From Bacillota bacterium (lineage in GTDB: Bacteria; Bacillota; SHA-98; UBA4971), in contig DUSX01000027.1 of the NCBI GenBank assembly GCA_012842395.1, forward strand, positions 1 to 59,320: 59,320 nucleotides of DNA. The letters are read 5' to 3'. Each line of letters opens with the position of its first letter. The stretch's first letter is position 1. This document shows, in pieces, positions 17,383-26,362 of the stretch. Position numbers and translations under genes: made by a program. Under the pieces are notes generated by a model. That model was not told the DNA's origin. It saw only the letters and a list, made by a program, of their open reading frames with translations, and ran no database searches.

Positions 17383-17580
17383 ATGGCGGATATCAAGGCG
17401 AGCATTCCGGGCGGCACCGGCCTCCCGGAGGGGCAAACGACAGGTTATTACGGCGAACTCGCCCGGGCTTACGTCCCGCCGCAGACGTACTCGCGTACTT
17501 GGAGCCCCGCCGAGGGCTTGATGAAAGGGACGGTCTTCCCGGAGCTGTACCGGCCGTACGAGCCGGGAATGCGGCCGTGA
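17383..17580 (+). CDS. cotJA: Spore coat associated protein CotJA
   Basis: This 65-residue protein matches CotJA, a small coat protein always found upstream of CotJB and CotJC. The core YVPPQTYSRTWSPAEGLMKG followed by TVFPELYRPYEP is typical. ATG 17383 has GGGGAGGAATG just upstream; the frame is open further upstream but without family similarity. It is the first gene of cotJABC, made in the mother cell during sporulation in related bacteria. Confidence 0.88.
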   Translation: MADIKASIPGGTGLPEGQTTGYYGELARAYVPPQTYSRTWSPAEGLMKGTVFPELYRPYEPGMRP

Positions 17581-17642
17581 CCGCGGCCGCGATGGCCCCG
17601 GCCGGGACCGTCCCCAGCAACCCAGAGACGGAGGGATAGCAC

Positions 17643-17903
17643 ATGGATCAGAGACGTCGAGAGCTCCTTCGCATCATGGAGCTGGAGTTTGCGGCCATAG
17701 ATCTCAACCTGTTTCTGGACACCCATCCGGATGACCAGCGCGCCCTAGCTGATTTCAACGCAGTGGCACAGGAACTTCAGAGGGCGAAGACGGCGTACGA
17801 GTCGCGGTACGGACCCGTTCTGAACTACGGACAGAGCACGAGCCAGGGCACGTGGCGTTGGGTGGAGGATCCGTGGCCGTGGGAGATCACCTTCAACAGG
17901 TAA
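17643..17903 (+). CDS. cotJB: Spore coat protein CotJB
   Basis: The 86-residue protein has the CotJB pattern. An N-terminal helix (RRELLRIMELEFAAIDLNLF) comes first, then LDTHPDDQRAL, and a Trp/Pro-rich end WVEDPWPWE. CotJB is needed with CotJA to place the manganese catalase CotJC in the coat. It lies 62 bases after cotJA and 19 bases before cotJC, as one operon. Confidence 0.92.
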   Translation: MDQRRRELLRIMELEFAAIDLNLFLDTHPDDQRALADFNAVAQELQRAKTAYESRYGPVLNYGQSTSQGTWRWVEDPWPWEITFNR

Positions 17904-17922
17904 CAGGAGGGAGTGGCGATCC

Positions 17923-18495
17923 ATGTGGATATATGAGAAGAAGCTCGAGTATCCAATCAGGGTATCGTACACCAACCCGAGGCTGGCCAAGGAGATCATC
18001 ACCCAATACGGGGGACCCGACGGCGAACTGGCGGCGTCTTTGCGCTATCTGACGCAGCGGTATACCATGCCGATATCCCAGGCGAAAGCGGTGCTCACCG
18101 ACATCGGCACCGAGGAACTTGCTCACATGGAGATCATCGCGTCCCTGGTCTACAACCTCATCAAAGACGCCAGCGTGCAAGAGATCAAGGCCGCGGGACT
18201 CGATGACTATTACGCCGACCACGACAAGGCCCTGTACTTCGTCAACGCCGCCGGCGCGCCGTGGGTCGCGAGCTACATTCAGTCCAAGGGGGACCCCGTC
18301 GCCGACCTGCACGAGGACATGGCCGCTGAGCAAAAGGCGAGAGCTACGTACGAGTATCTCATCCGCCTATCGGACGATCCGGATGTTACGGACGCCTTAC
18401 GATTCCTGAGGGAACGCGAGGTCGTGCACTTCCAGAGGTTCGGGGAGACGCTGAATCTCGTGCACGACTGGATGAACTCAAAGAAGATCTTCTGA
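17923..18495 (+). CDS. cotJC: Spore coat manganese catalase CotJC
   Basis: This is a 190-residue ferritin-like di-manganese catalase of the spore coat, which breaks down hydrogen peroxide. It starts MWIYEKKLEYPIRV, as the family does. Metal-binding carboxylates and His residues lie in TDIGTEELAHMEII, ADLHEDMAAEQKARATYEYL and EREVVHFQRFGETL. The length equals that of B. subtilis CotJC. GGAGGGAG precedes the ATG. It ends the cotJ operon and is followed by a strong hairpin. Confidence 0.95.
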   Translation: MWIYEKKLEYPIRVSYTNPRLAKEIITQYGGPDGELAASLRYLTQRYTMPISQAKAVLTDIGTEELAHMEIIASLVYNLIKDASVQEIKAAGLDDYYADHDKALYFVNAAGAPWVASYIQSKGDPVADLHEDMAAEQKARATYEYLIRLSDDPDVTDALRFLREREVVHFQRFGETLNLVHDWMNSKKIF

Positions 18496-18512
18496 GAGCC
18501 CGCTCGCCCGGC

Positions 18513-18568
18513 CTGCCTGTCGCTGCCGCCGTCCGCCCATCCAAGGAGGGGGCGGCAGCGACAAGGCA
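18513..18568. terminator. Bidirectional hairpin between cotJC and the MFS gene
   Basis: GTCGCTGCCGCC (18519-18530) pairs perfectly with GGCGGCAGCGAC (18551-18562), and the stem extends a few pairs further with one bulge. It sits between two convergent genes. There is no T tract on either strand, so it may end transcripts only partly or act as a 3' stabiliser. Confidence 0.6.
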
Positions 18569-18583
18569 GAGCAAGGCGCAACC

Positions 18584-19960
18584 TCACGCCGCGTTCCCTT
18601 GCCCCTCACGAGCCTCGTGTCTTGCGGCGAGCTCGCGCTTGATCCTCGCCAGGGCGTCGCCGTGGAGAGGATACATCCTCAGGACCAGGAACGCGAGGAT
18701 GAGCGCTATCACCGGCACGCCCGCCGTCAGGAAACGGACCCCCGTCTCGACAGACGCTGGCTGCGCCGCAAGGTTCGGGTCATACCCGCTGGCCTTGAGC
18801 ACCTGGCTCATCACGAGAGCCTGGGCCGAAACGCCGAGCCTGATGAAAAGGGCGTTCGCGCCGAAGTACATACCCTCGCGCCGGCGCCCCGTGAGGACCT
18901 CGTCCTCATCGATAACGTCGGCGATCAGCACGTCGAACAGAAGCATGAGGCCGGCGAGGCCGATCCCGAGGAGCGCGCCGCACACGATGCCCATCGCGAG
19001 GCCCCTAGCGAGCCCGAATGGGATGAGGGCAAGGGCGAACAATACGATGGCGCTCAACATGGCTTGTTTCGGCCCGACCTTCACCGTATACCGCATCCAT
19101 GGCGCCAACATGATGAACACCACGAGGAATACCGCACCAAGGAGCAACGACGACTGATCCTCCGCTATCTTCAGGGCGTATTTCGAGTAGAACGGCACGA
19201 TCGCCATGATGAGGACGAAGACGAACTGCACGAGCATGGACGAGACCACATAGGTCATGAACGACTTGTTTGCGATAGTGTGCTTGAGTGCAGGGAACAC
19301 GTTGAGCGGCTCCTCACCGGCACGTGCCCCTGTCTCGCGGCTCCCGAGGAGCGAGATGCCGACCGACACCCCCGTGACCACGCCATAGATGATCCCCATG
19401 GCGCCCCAGCCCAATCTCCCGTACACCACCGGCGCAAGCGCGATGCCCACGACGAGCCCGACATTTCCGAATATCTGGCGCCACATGGACACCGCAGCCC
19501 GGTCCTTGAGGCTCGGGAACATCTCCGGGAAGAGCGCCGTCCAGTTCAGGATGACCAGGGTGAAGATCCCGTCGAAGAGGAACATCATCACTGTGAAGTA
19601 AATGAAGAGCGAGAAGTGACCTGCGTTCACTACGCCTGACGGCGGGGTCCAAAGCAATATGAACGCCAGCGTGAGCGGGATGAGGCCCCCGGCGACGTAC
19701 GGGATCCTGCGTCCCCATCTCGTGCGCGTGCGGTCGGAGAAATACCCGAACAGGGGGTCGTTGATGGCGTTCCAGATCCCGTATGCCATCATGCTGTAAC
19801 CTATGAGTTCGATCGGGACTTTCAAGACATCCGCGTAGAAGAACACGATGTACGTCTGGACCGCTTGAGAGGACAAGCTCGAGCCGAGGGCACCGAAACT
19901 GTATGCCAGTTTCTCCCAAGTCTTCACATCGCGCGCATGCCCCCTCGGCCGTCCAAGCAC
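18584..19960 (-). CDS. GPH-family sugar:cation symporter (MFS)
   Basis: The product belongs to the glycoside-pentoside-hexuronide transporter group of the major facilitator superfamily. Diagnostic stretches are KLAYSFGALGSSL near the start, YGIWNAINDPLFGYFSDRTR, and RWGRRIPYV; about twelve hydrophobic segments follow. It probably takes up a glycoside or uronide with Na+ or H+; the substrate is not predictable. The frame is open to 20068. GTG 19960 has GGAAGGG at a suitable distance, while ATG 19999 and GTG 19927 are alternatives, so the start is uncertain. It is convergent with cotJC and has no obvious sugar-metabolism neighbour. Confidence 0.85.
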   Translation of the reverse strand: MLGRPRGHARDVKTWEKLAYSFGALGSSLSSQAVQTYIVFFYADVLKVPIELIGYSMMAYGIWNAINDPLFGYFSDRTRTRWGRRIPYVAGGLIPLTLAFILLWTPPSGVVNAGHFSLFIYFTVMMFLFDGIFTLVILNWTALFPEMFPSLKDRAAVSMWRQIFGNVGLVVGIALAPVVYGRLGWGAMGIIYGVVTGVSVGISLLGSRETGARAGEEPLNVFPALKHTIANKSFMTYVVSSMLVQFVFVLIMAIVPFYSKYALKIAEDQSSLLLGAVFLVVFIMLAPWMRYTVKVGPKQAMLSAIVLFALALIPFGLARGLAMGIVCGALLGIGLAGLMLLFDVLIADVIDEDEVLTGRRREGMYFGANALFIRLGVSAQALVMSQVLKASGYDPNLAAQPASVETGVRFLTAGVPVIALILAFLVLRMYPLHGDALARIKRELAARHEAREGQGNAA

Positions 19961-20343
19961 CGCGCCGCCCTTCCTTACACATCGTCGAACCTCGACCATG
20001 ACCCTCGACCATGACGGGCAGGAGCGGAGGGCTGCGGGGCGCTCGGCGGGCTCGGGGCGCATACACACCTCCTTCCCGAATGGAATCCGGGATTTCGTCC
20101 AGGTCGCCGCCTGTGCAGGCAGGGCTCGGCCGGGGCCCGGCTAGCCCCGGCGAATCCGTGCCTAACCTGAGACGTGCGCGAAATGTACTATTCGTCAGTC
20201 ATCCCGGGACTCCTTTCGTGGGTCCGACACTGCCTGGACAAGATTCCCAGCCCGCCGTCGCATGCATATTCTGAACCATGAAGCCGGACAAAAGCAGGAA
20301 CCCTGTACGGAAGTGCGAATGATCACAGGGCCAGGCCTAGGCG
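19961..20343. other. Divergent intergenic region between the MFS gene and gin
   Basis: No conserved coding frame is visible. On the minus strand a five-codon micro-frame (20188-20202) follows AAAGGAG, and a direct repeat of ATGGTCGAGG lies near 19990-20010. Neither has further support. Both flanking genes should have promoters here, but I see no clear pair of boxes. Confidence 0.35.
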
Positions 20344-20622
20344 GTGATTGGTGTGCAGTCTTCATCCCCAGTCCGGGAGAACCCGTGCTGTCGCAAAGCG
20401 GGCGATGCTCCGGCGCGTCGAGCGTGCCTCGTCTGCGGGAAGCGAGGCGTGGACGGGCCCGTCGTCCTCGGGAAAAGGCTTTGCGCCAACTGCGAGCGGG
20501 CTATCGTCAACCTTGATGCCGGCGCGCGCGACTACGATTTTTACGTCGCCAAGATCAGGCAGGCCTGGCGGTCATACCTTGAGGCGCGCCAGCGCCTCGC
20601 AAGACCGGGAGCGTGTGAGTGA
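20344..20622 (+). CDS. csfB: Gin/CsfB-type inhibitor of sigma-G
   Basis: Gin is a small zinc-binding anti-sigma factor that holds back sigma-G in B. subtilis forespores. The 92-residue product carries the signature ACLVCGKRGVDGPVVLGKRL, followed by CANCERAIVNLD; the two CxxC pairs bind zinc. The N-terminal 27 residues are not conserved, and the start (GTG 20344 or GTG 20353) lacks a clear ribosome site. Position upstream of a yaaO-like decarboxylase gene matches the csfB-yaaO order of B. subtilis, supporting the call. Confidence 0.82.
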   Translation: MIGVQSSSPVRENPCCRKAGDAPARRACLVCGKRGVDGPVVLGKRLCANCERAIVNLDAGARDYDFYVAKIRQAWRSYLEARQRLARPGACE

Positions 20623-20706
20623 GGCGCACGGCCGGGGCGCCTGGATCTCGCGCACCGGGCAAGCGCCAGGGAGGCGCAATTCGAGCTAGAAGGAGTTCGA
20701 TAGCGT

Positions 20707-22494
20707 ATGGACCATGCGGGGGCGGGGCGGCGCGGGGTTCGCCGAGACGGCGGGCATACGCCTTTTATGAGTCATACGGCCAACAATGGGGCGCGGGCCA
20801 CGGACCAGGCTGCCGCGCCCCTTGTGCAGGCGCTGATGGACTACGTCGCGCTCCACCGGGCCCGGTTTCACATGCCCGGCCACAAAGGGAAAGCCCCCGA
20901 AGCCGAGGCCGCCACATGCGGCGCCCGGTCTGACGCTCGGCCGGTGGCCGGAACAGCCGTCCGCGGCGCGGGTGCCACCGATCCCGAGCTCGCCAGCCTC
21001 TTTCTCACCGGCGCCGGACCTCTCCGTGCGGACGTGACGGAGGTCGAGGGCCTTGACGACCTGCACGCCCCTGGGGGACCGATCAACGAGGCCCAGCGCC
21101 TCGCCGCCCTCGCCTACGGCGCGGACCGGACGTTTTTCCTAGTGAATGGCTCCACCTGCGGCCTGGAGGCTGTGATAATGGCGGCGTGCGGGCCGGGTGA
21201 CGAGATCATCGTATCACGCGACACCCATATGGCTGTTGCGAGCGGCCTCGTGCTGTCCGGCGCGCGTCCCGTGTACGTCGCGCCGGAGGTGGACGAGCTG
21301 TACGGGATCCCGCTCGGCCCTTCCGCGGACCGCCTTGACGCCGCGCTCCGCCGTCATCCGCGGGCGCGCGCGGTGGTGCTCACGAACCCCAACTACTACG
21401 GGGTGGCGCCCGACGTCAAAACCCTGGTGGCCATCGCGCACGGTTATGGTAAAATAGCAGTGGTGGACGAGGCGCACGGCGCGCACCTGCCCTTTCACGA
21501 GGCCCTTCCGCCCTCGGCCCTCGCGGCCGGAGCGGACGCCGTCGTCTCGGGCGCGCACAAGTCGCTGCCGGCTATGACCCAGGCGGCGTTCCTGCACCTC
21601 AAGGGAGGCGCGCTGGATGCCGCGAAGGTTGGCCGCATGTTGCGGCTCGTCGAGACCTCGAGCCCGTCGTATGTGCTGATGGCATCGCTGGACGCCGCGA
21701 GGCGCGTGGCGGCCACGAGGGGGCGCGAGCTTCTCGACGGGGTGATACGGTGGGCGGCTGCGGCGAGGGAGCGGCTCTCCCGCCTTCCCGGCGTGATGTG
21801 CCTTGATGCGGACAGGCTTGCCGCGCGCGGTTTCGCGCACGATCCCACCAAGCTCGTGGTGTCGTTCTGGGGCTTGCGCTCTCGCGGGATAACCGGGGTC
21901 GAGATCGCGCGGCGCCTGCGGGAGCGTCATGGGGTCGAGGTGGAGCTCGCGGACGCACGGAATATTCTGGCTATACTGACGATGGCTGACTCCGAGGCTG
22001 ACGTGGAGAGGCTCGTCGTGGCTATCGAATCGGAGATAGCCGGCATCTGCAGTGACGGAGACGCCGGCGAGCGGAGGGGAGAGGTCGACCGACGTGCTCG
22101 CAGGCGCTGCCGAGCCGCCGCGGACGACGAGGCCGGCGAGGTTCGGGTCCCTGTGGCGGCCTATGGGCCCTGTCATGAGGTGAGCGCCTGCAGCCTTTTC
22201 AGCTCGACGCCGCCTCTCAGGATGACCCCCAGGGAGGCTGCGCTTTCGCCCACAGAATGGATGCCCGTCCGGGAGGCGTGTGGGCGGGTGGCGGCGGACG
22301 TGATCGTGCCTTACCCGCCGGGCCTGCCGGTGGTCTGCCCGGGCGAGGAGATCACGGAGCCGCTCGTGGAGTTCGTCCTCAACGCGCTTTCGTCGGGCAC
22401 GGCACCCCGGCTTCGGGGCGTGCGCGGCGACGGGGCAGTGCTCGTGGTGGTCGGTGCCGGGCGGGCGCGGCCAGGGCGGGGCCCCGACGCGTGA
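20707..22494 (+). CDS. Orn/Lys/Arg decarboxylase family protein (YaaO-like)
   Basis: This is a fold-type I PLP enzyme of the arginine/lysine/ornithine decarboxylase family (595 residues). RFHMPGHKGKAP is the N-terminal signature. FLVNGSTCGLEAVIMA is the cofactor phosphate region. VVDEAHGAHLPF holds the Asp, and SGAHKSLPAMTQ contains the PLP lysine. A degenerate Ala/Arg-rich segment lies near residues 455-485, before the C-terminal domain. AAGGAG precedes the ATG. It occupies the yaaO position next to gin. The amino acid used and physiological role of such YaaO proteins are not settled. Confidence 0.87.
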   Translation: MDHAGAGRRGVRRDGGHTPFMSHTANNGARATDQAAAPLVQALMDYVALHRARFHMPGHKGKAPEAEAATCGARSDARPVAGTAVRGAGATDPELASLFLTGAGPLRADVTEVEGLDDLHAPGGPINEAQRLAALAYGADRTFFLVNGSTCGLEAVIMAACGPGDEIIVSRDTHMAVASGLVLSGARPVYVAPEVDELYGIPLGPSADRLDAALRRHPRARAVVLTNPNYYGVAPDVKTLVAIAHGYGKIAVVDEAHGAHLPFHEALPPSALAAGADAVVSGAHKSLPAMTQAAFLHLKGGALDAAKVGRMLRLVETSSPSYVLMASLDAARRVAATRGRELLDGVIRWAAAARERLSRLPGVMCLDADRLAARGFAHDPTKLVVSFWGLRSRGITGVEIARRLRERHGVEVELADARNILAILTMADSEADVERLVVAIESEIAGICSDGDAGERRGEVDRRARRRCRAAADDEAGEVRVPVAAYGPCHEVSACSLFSSTPPLRMTPREAALSPTEWMPVREACGRVAADVIVPYPPGLPVVCPGEEITEPLVEFVLNALSSGTAPRLRGVRGDGAVLVVVGAGRARPGRGPDA

Positions 22495-22710
22495 TGCGCG
22501 CCAGGGCGGACCACATAACGCACGAGTGGTGACCATGTGTGACGATATGGGCAGTGACGTGATAGAGACGGGTGAAGCTATAGAGACCGGGGATAATGGA
22601 GAGGTAAGCAAAGGAAAGGAGGAGAGGCGTCGCGACGACAGGGCACGCGCAGGGAAGGGTGGCCCGCCCGGCGCGCAGCGCGCAGCCTTTGACGGCTGCA
22701 GCACGCAGCC

Positions 22711-24498
22711 TTGTCGCGCGACGATCTTGTGACAAGACGGGAGATAACTGACAACCTGGACGAGCTCCTTGAAGTATTGCCTCCGAGGATACGCGACAGG
22801 CTGGAGAGCCTGGGTGACCTCAACGACCTCCTCGAGATCGTTCTCGACCTGGGCCGCCGGCCGGAGGCGCGGTTTCCCGGCGGCAAATTCGTCTATCTCG
22901 GCGAGGAGCCCGTGAAGCGCGAGGACATCGAGTTCCTGACCAAGCGCGTCGGCGCGTTCGGCCACGACAACCGGGCCGGGATCGAGCGCACGCTCCACCG
23001 CATATCCGGCATTCGCAACCGCTACGGCGAGATCGTCGGGCTCACGTGCCGAATCGGCAGGGCGGTGTACGGCACGATTGACATCGTCCGGGATGTCGTT
23101 GAGCTTGGAAAGAGCATACTGCTGCTGGGCAGGCCCGGGGTGGGCAAGACCACCTTGCTACGCGAGGTGGCACGGGTGCTCAGCGATGAATTCAACAAGC
23201 GAGTCGTGGTGGTGGACACCTCCAACGAGATCGCGGGGGACGGCGACATCCCGCACCCGGCCATCGGGCGGGCGCGGCGGATGCAGGTCCCGGCGTCCGC
23301 GCAGCAGGCGGACGTGATGATCGAGGCTGTGGAGAACCACATGCCCGAGGTCATCGTGATAGACGAGATCGGCACGGAGGCGGAGGCTCAGGCCGCGCGG
23401 ACCATCGCCGAGCGGGGCGTGCAGCTCGTCGGAACCGCCCACGGCAACACCCTCGAGAACCTCGTCCTCAACCCGACCTTGTCGGACCTCGTGGGGGGCA
23501 TACAGGTTGTGACCTTGAGCGACGAGGAGGCGAGGAAGCGCGGCACGCAGAAGACTGTGCTGGAGCGCAAGGCTCCGCCCACATTCGATATCGTCATCGA
23601 GATCAAGGACCGGGACAGCCTCGCGATCCACCACGACGTGGCTCGCACCGTGGACCTCCTCCTGCGCGGCGTGGAGCCCAGGCCCGAGATAAGGCGTAGG
23701 TCCGGCGAGGGTGAGATAGAAGTGGTGCAGGAGAACGGCCTCGCCGAGCTCCTGGCGCGAGAGGAGGGCTTTGTGCCCCGCGACGCCTCGCAGCGCGGCG
23801 GCGGGCCGCGAGCCCTGGCAGACCTGGCGGGCATCGTTGAGGCGCCCGAGTGGGGGCACGACTCGGAACAAGCGTGGTCGAAGCGCGACGCGGGCCGTGG
23901 CAATCGTGGGCAGCGCCGAGACCTTGACTCCGGCCGCGAACGCGAGCGTGAGGCCGGCTGCGGGCTCGCGACGCCCGGGGCCGCGATGGCGGGCTCGGGA
24001 GAGCCTGCGGAAGGGCGGTCTCTCAAGGTGATGAGGCTGTATCCATATGCGGTCAGCCGGAATCGCCTCGAGCAGGCCATCCGCACGACAGGGTTGCCCG
24101 TCTTCATCTCCAAGGACCTCACACAGGCCGACGCCGTCCTGACGCTGAAGGGGCAATACCGCAAGATGCCCAAGACCCTGCGTGAGGCGGAAAGGCGCGG
24201 CCTTCCAGTGCACATAATACGGAGCAACACGATAACTCAGATATCGAACTTCCTGCGGAACGCGTTCAGCGCGGGCCGCGACGCGATCGAGGCGAGCGCG
24301 CTGAAGGAGGCCGAGGAGGCACTGGCGAAGGTCGTGTCCATGGAGTGTCCGGTCGAGCTCAACCCGCAGAACGCCTACGTGAGGATGCTCCAGCACCAGC
24401 TCGCGGAGAAGAACAAGGTGAAGTCAACGAGCATAGGAGTGGAGCCGTTCAGAAGAGTGGTCTACTATCTCGACGAGTCGCGTAAGGAGACTATGTAA
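22711..24498 (+). CDS. AAA ATPase with C-terminal R3H domain (Ycf45-like)
   Basis: The 595-residue protein has a SpoIIIAA/Ycf45-like ATPase domain. Walker A is [13 protein letters not shown] near residue 140 and Walker B is [14 protein letters not shown] low-complexity Arg/Gly/Glu-rich linker covers about residues 350-430. A conserved domain then begins [20 protein letters not shown], and the R3H single-strand nucleic-acid-binding motif ends the protein ([20 protein letters not shown]). TTG 22711 or GTG 22729 may be the start; neither has a good ribosome site. It sits where thymidylate kinase (tmk) is found in B. subtilis. Its cellular function is not known to me. Confidence 0.83.
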   Translation: MSRDDLVTRREITDNLDELLEVLPPRIRDRLESLGDLNDLLEIVLDLGRRPEARFPGGKFVYLGEEPVKREDIEFLTKRVGAFGHDNRAGIERTLHRISGIRNRYGEIVGLTCRIGRAVYGTIDIVRDVVELGKSILLLGRPGVGKTTLLREVARVLSDEFNKRVVVVDTSNEIAGDGDIPHPAIGRARRMQVPASAQQADVMIEAVENHMPEVIVIDEIGTEAEAQAARTIAERGVQLVGTAHGNTLENLVLNPTLSDLVGGIQVVTLSDEEARKRGTQKTVLERKAPPTFDIVIEIKDRDSLAIHHDVARTVDLLLRGVEPRPEIRRRSGEGEIEVVQENGLAELLAREEGFVPRDASQRGGGPRALADLAGIVEAPEWGHDSEQAWSKRDAGRGNRGQRRDLDSGREREREAGCGLATPGAAMAGSGEPAEGRSLKVMRLYPYAVSRNRLEQAIRTTGLPVFISKDLTQADAVLTLKGQYRKMPKTLREAERRGLPVHIIRSNTITQISNFLRNAFSAGRDAIEASALKEAEEALAKVVSMECPVELNPQNAYVRMLQHQLAEKNKVKSTSIGVEPFRRVVYYLDESRKETM

Positions 24499-24572
24499 GG
24501 CCACCGACCCGGCGGGTAGCCCGGCGTCGGTGGCGTGTGCCGGGCCGCGAGGGAGGGAGGGAGGGAGACCAG

Positions 24573-24902
24573 ATGAAGCTTGTCATAGCCGTGGTTCAAG
24601 ACCAGGACGCGTCCTTGCTCATGGACACGTTGGTGGACCGGGGCTTTCGTGCAACCAAGCTGGCCACAACCGGAGGGTTCCTGAGGCAGGGGAACACGAC
24701 CCTGCTGATAGGTGTGGATAACGGGCAAGTGGACGCGGTGGTCGAGGCGGTCAGGTCCACCTGTCGCTCGCGGACCCAACTGATCCCGTCCATCCCGGAG
24801 GTCGGTCGGCCCGCGGATTCGTATGTTGGACAGCCTGTCGAAGTGCCGGTGGGCGGCGCGACAATCTTCGTCCTCAACATAGACAGGTTCGAGAAGGTGT
24901 GA
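24573..24902 (+). CDS. darA: Cyclic di-AMP receptor DarA (PII-like)
   Basis: DarA (YaaQ) is a trimeric PII-like protein that binds cyclic di-AMP. The 109-residue product is the family length and starts MKLVIAVVQDQDASLLMDTL. The ligand-binding stretch RATKLATTGGFLRQGNTTLL is almost the same as in B. subtilis, and the C-terminal PVEVPVGGATIFVLNID is also conserved. ATG 24573 follows four tandem GGGA units that form an extended ribosome site; an upstream in-frame ATG at 24537 is within non-conserved sequence. It precedes holB as in B. subtilis, though yaaR is absent here. Confidence 0.95.
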   Translation: MKLVIAVVQDQDASLLMDTLVDRGFRATKLATTGGFLRQGNTTLLIGVDNGQVDAVVEAVRSTCRSRTQLIPSIPEVGRPADSYVGQPVEVPVGGATIFVLNIDRFEKV

Positions 24903-24909
24903 GAAACCG

Positions 24910-26220
24910 GTGGCTTCAGGGAAACGGAAGCGGGCGACTACCACGGGCGGCACGTCCGCCCGAGACCTACCCGGCGGGGTGGGCGCCGGCGGCGGACAGG
25001 CACAGGCGTCGCGCGTCCAGCGACTTGTCGCGATGGCGGACCTCTCGGTCGGGCGCGTGAGCCGCGCGCTCGCGGGGGCGCTGGCGCTGGGCAGGGTGTC
25101 GCACGCTTACGTTTTCGCGGCGTTCAACCCGGCCTTCGCGGAGCCCGTGGACGGCGGCGGGGCAGGCTCTGGGGGGGACCTCGCGACCGCGGCCGCGCTC
25201 TCGTTCGCCCGCCGGCTCAATTGCGAGGCACCCTCGGGAGACAGCGCGTGCGGGAAGTGTCTCTCGTGCCGGCTGGTTGCCGATGCGAACCATCCTGACG
25301 TGAGATTGATCGCCCCCGACGGCCTGTCTGTGAAGATCGACCAGGTCCGCGACGTGAAAAGGGAGATGAGCCTGAAGCCCCGGCGCGACGGGGGCTTCCG
25401 GGTGATCATCATCGAGGGCGCGGAGAAGATGACGACGGAGGCCCAGAACAGCCTCCTCAAACTGCTTGAGGAGCCCCCTGAGCGGGCCGTGCTGATCCTG
25501 GTATGCACGAACCTCGCCGGGCTGCTCCCGACTGTGAGATCCAGGTGCCAGCTTGTCCGCGTCCGCGTGCGCGTCCCGAACGGGGGCGGAGGCGATGATG
25601 AGGGGGACATGTTTCGGGCTTTCGTGGACGCCGTCCGTCGCGCCGGCGCGATGTCCCCGCTCGAGGTGCTCGAGGCTGCCGAGGCCTTTGAGAAGCTGGC
25701 CCGGGCAGGCGGGGGAGCACGCACAGGGGCAGGGACGGGCACGAGTGCGCGTGCAAGTGCAAGTGCAAGTGCAGGTATAGGTGCAGGCGCGGGGACGCGA
25801 GCGGCAGCGGAAGTGGGAGCCGAACCGGGAGCCGAAGCGGGAGCGGAAGCGGGGTCTGGAGCAGTAGGCGAACCAGGGGAGAGCGAGCCCGGGGGCGCCG
25901 CGACCGGTCCCGACGCGAGGCTGGAGCCAAGGCAGTGGCTCGAGGCGGCTCTGGTGGAGGCGGCGGCTTGGTTCAGGGATGCGCTGGTCCTCAAGAGCAC
26001 GGGCGATGTTGGGCTCGCGGGCGGGGGGAGGGCGGCGGGCAGGCTGTCCGAGCTGGCGCGGGACGCCGCCGAGCGCAGCGTGCCCGAGCTCGTGGAGACG
26101 ATCGACGAAATAGAGGAGACGCGGCGCCGGGTCAGGAAGAACGCGAACATGCGCCTCGCCCTCGAGGCGATGTTTTTCACACTTAAGAGGCGCCGCAGGC
26201 CCCAGGGGCGTGCCATGTAG
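24910..26220 (+). CDS. holB: DNA polymerase III delta' subunit
   Basis: Delta' is the stator subunit of the clamp loader. Conserved features include GRVSHAYVFAAFN, the zinc module CGKCLSCRLVADANHPDV, and the AAA+ core (FRVIIIEGAEKMTTEAQNSL, then LKLLEEPPE). The Walker A site is not functional, as in other delta' proteins. At 436 residues it is about 100 longer than usual. The excess is an Ala/Gly/Ser/Glu-rich segment (about residues 270-345) encoded by tandem GCAAGT and GGAGCC-type hexamers. It starts with GTG seven bases after darA, so they are probably co-translated. Confidence 0.88.
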   Translation: MASGKRKRATTTGGTSARDLPGGVGAGGGQAQASRVQRLVAMADLSVGRVSRALAGALALGRVSHAYVFAAFNPAFAEPVDGGGAGSGGDLATAAALSFARRLNCEAPSGDSACGKCLSCRLVADANHPDVRLIAPDGLSVKIDQVRDVKREMSLKPRRDGGFRVIIIEGAEKMTTEAQNSLLKLLEEPPERAVLILVCTNLAGLLPTVRSRCQLVRVRVRVPNGGGGDDEGDMFRAFVDAVRRAGAMSPLEVLEAAEAFEKLARAGGGARTGAGTGTSARASASASAGIGAGAGTRAAAEVGAEPGAEAGAEAGSGAVGEPGESEPGGAATGPDARLEPRQWLEAALVEAAAWFRDALVLKSTGDVGLAGGGRAAGRLSELARDAAERSVPELVETIDEIEETRRRVRKNANMRLALEAMFFTLKRRRRPQGRAM

Positions 26221-26362
26221 CGGCGCGCAATGCGGGTGCGCGCGACGCTGCCAGTCCCGGTCGTGGGGGGCGCGCGATGCGCGAACGGAGCACCCCCGCG
26301 CACGGCAGCAGGACGGTGTGTTTTCCGTGGCACGCCGGATTTGCGGAAGGAGATTATTGCCG

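Noticed and set aside
20188-20202. A five-codon leader frame (minus) after AAAGGAG upstream of the MFS gene
   Set aside because: Its length and sequence carry no further signal, and it lies more than 200 bases before the gene. Chance occurrence is likely.
22534-22732. A possible small gene between the YaaO-like and R3H-AAA genes
   Set aside because: The frame has no ribosome site and no conserved feature, is highly charged and low in complexity, and overlaps the next gene.
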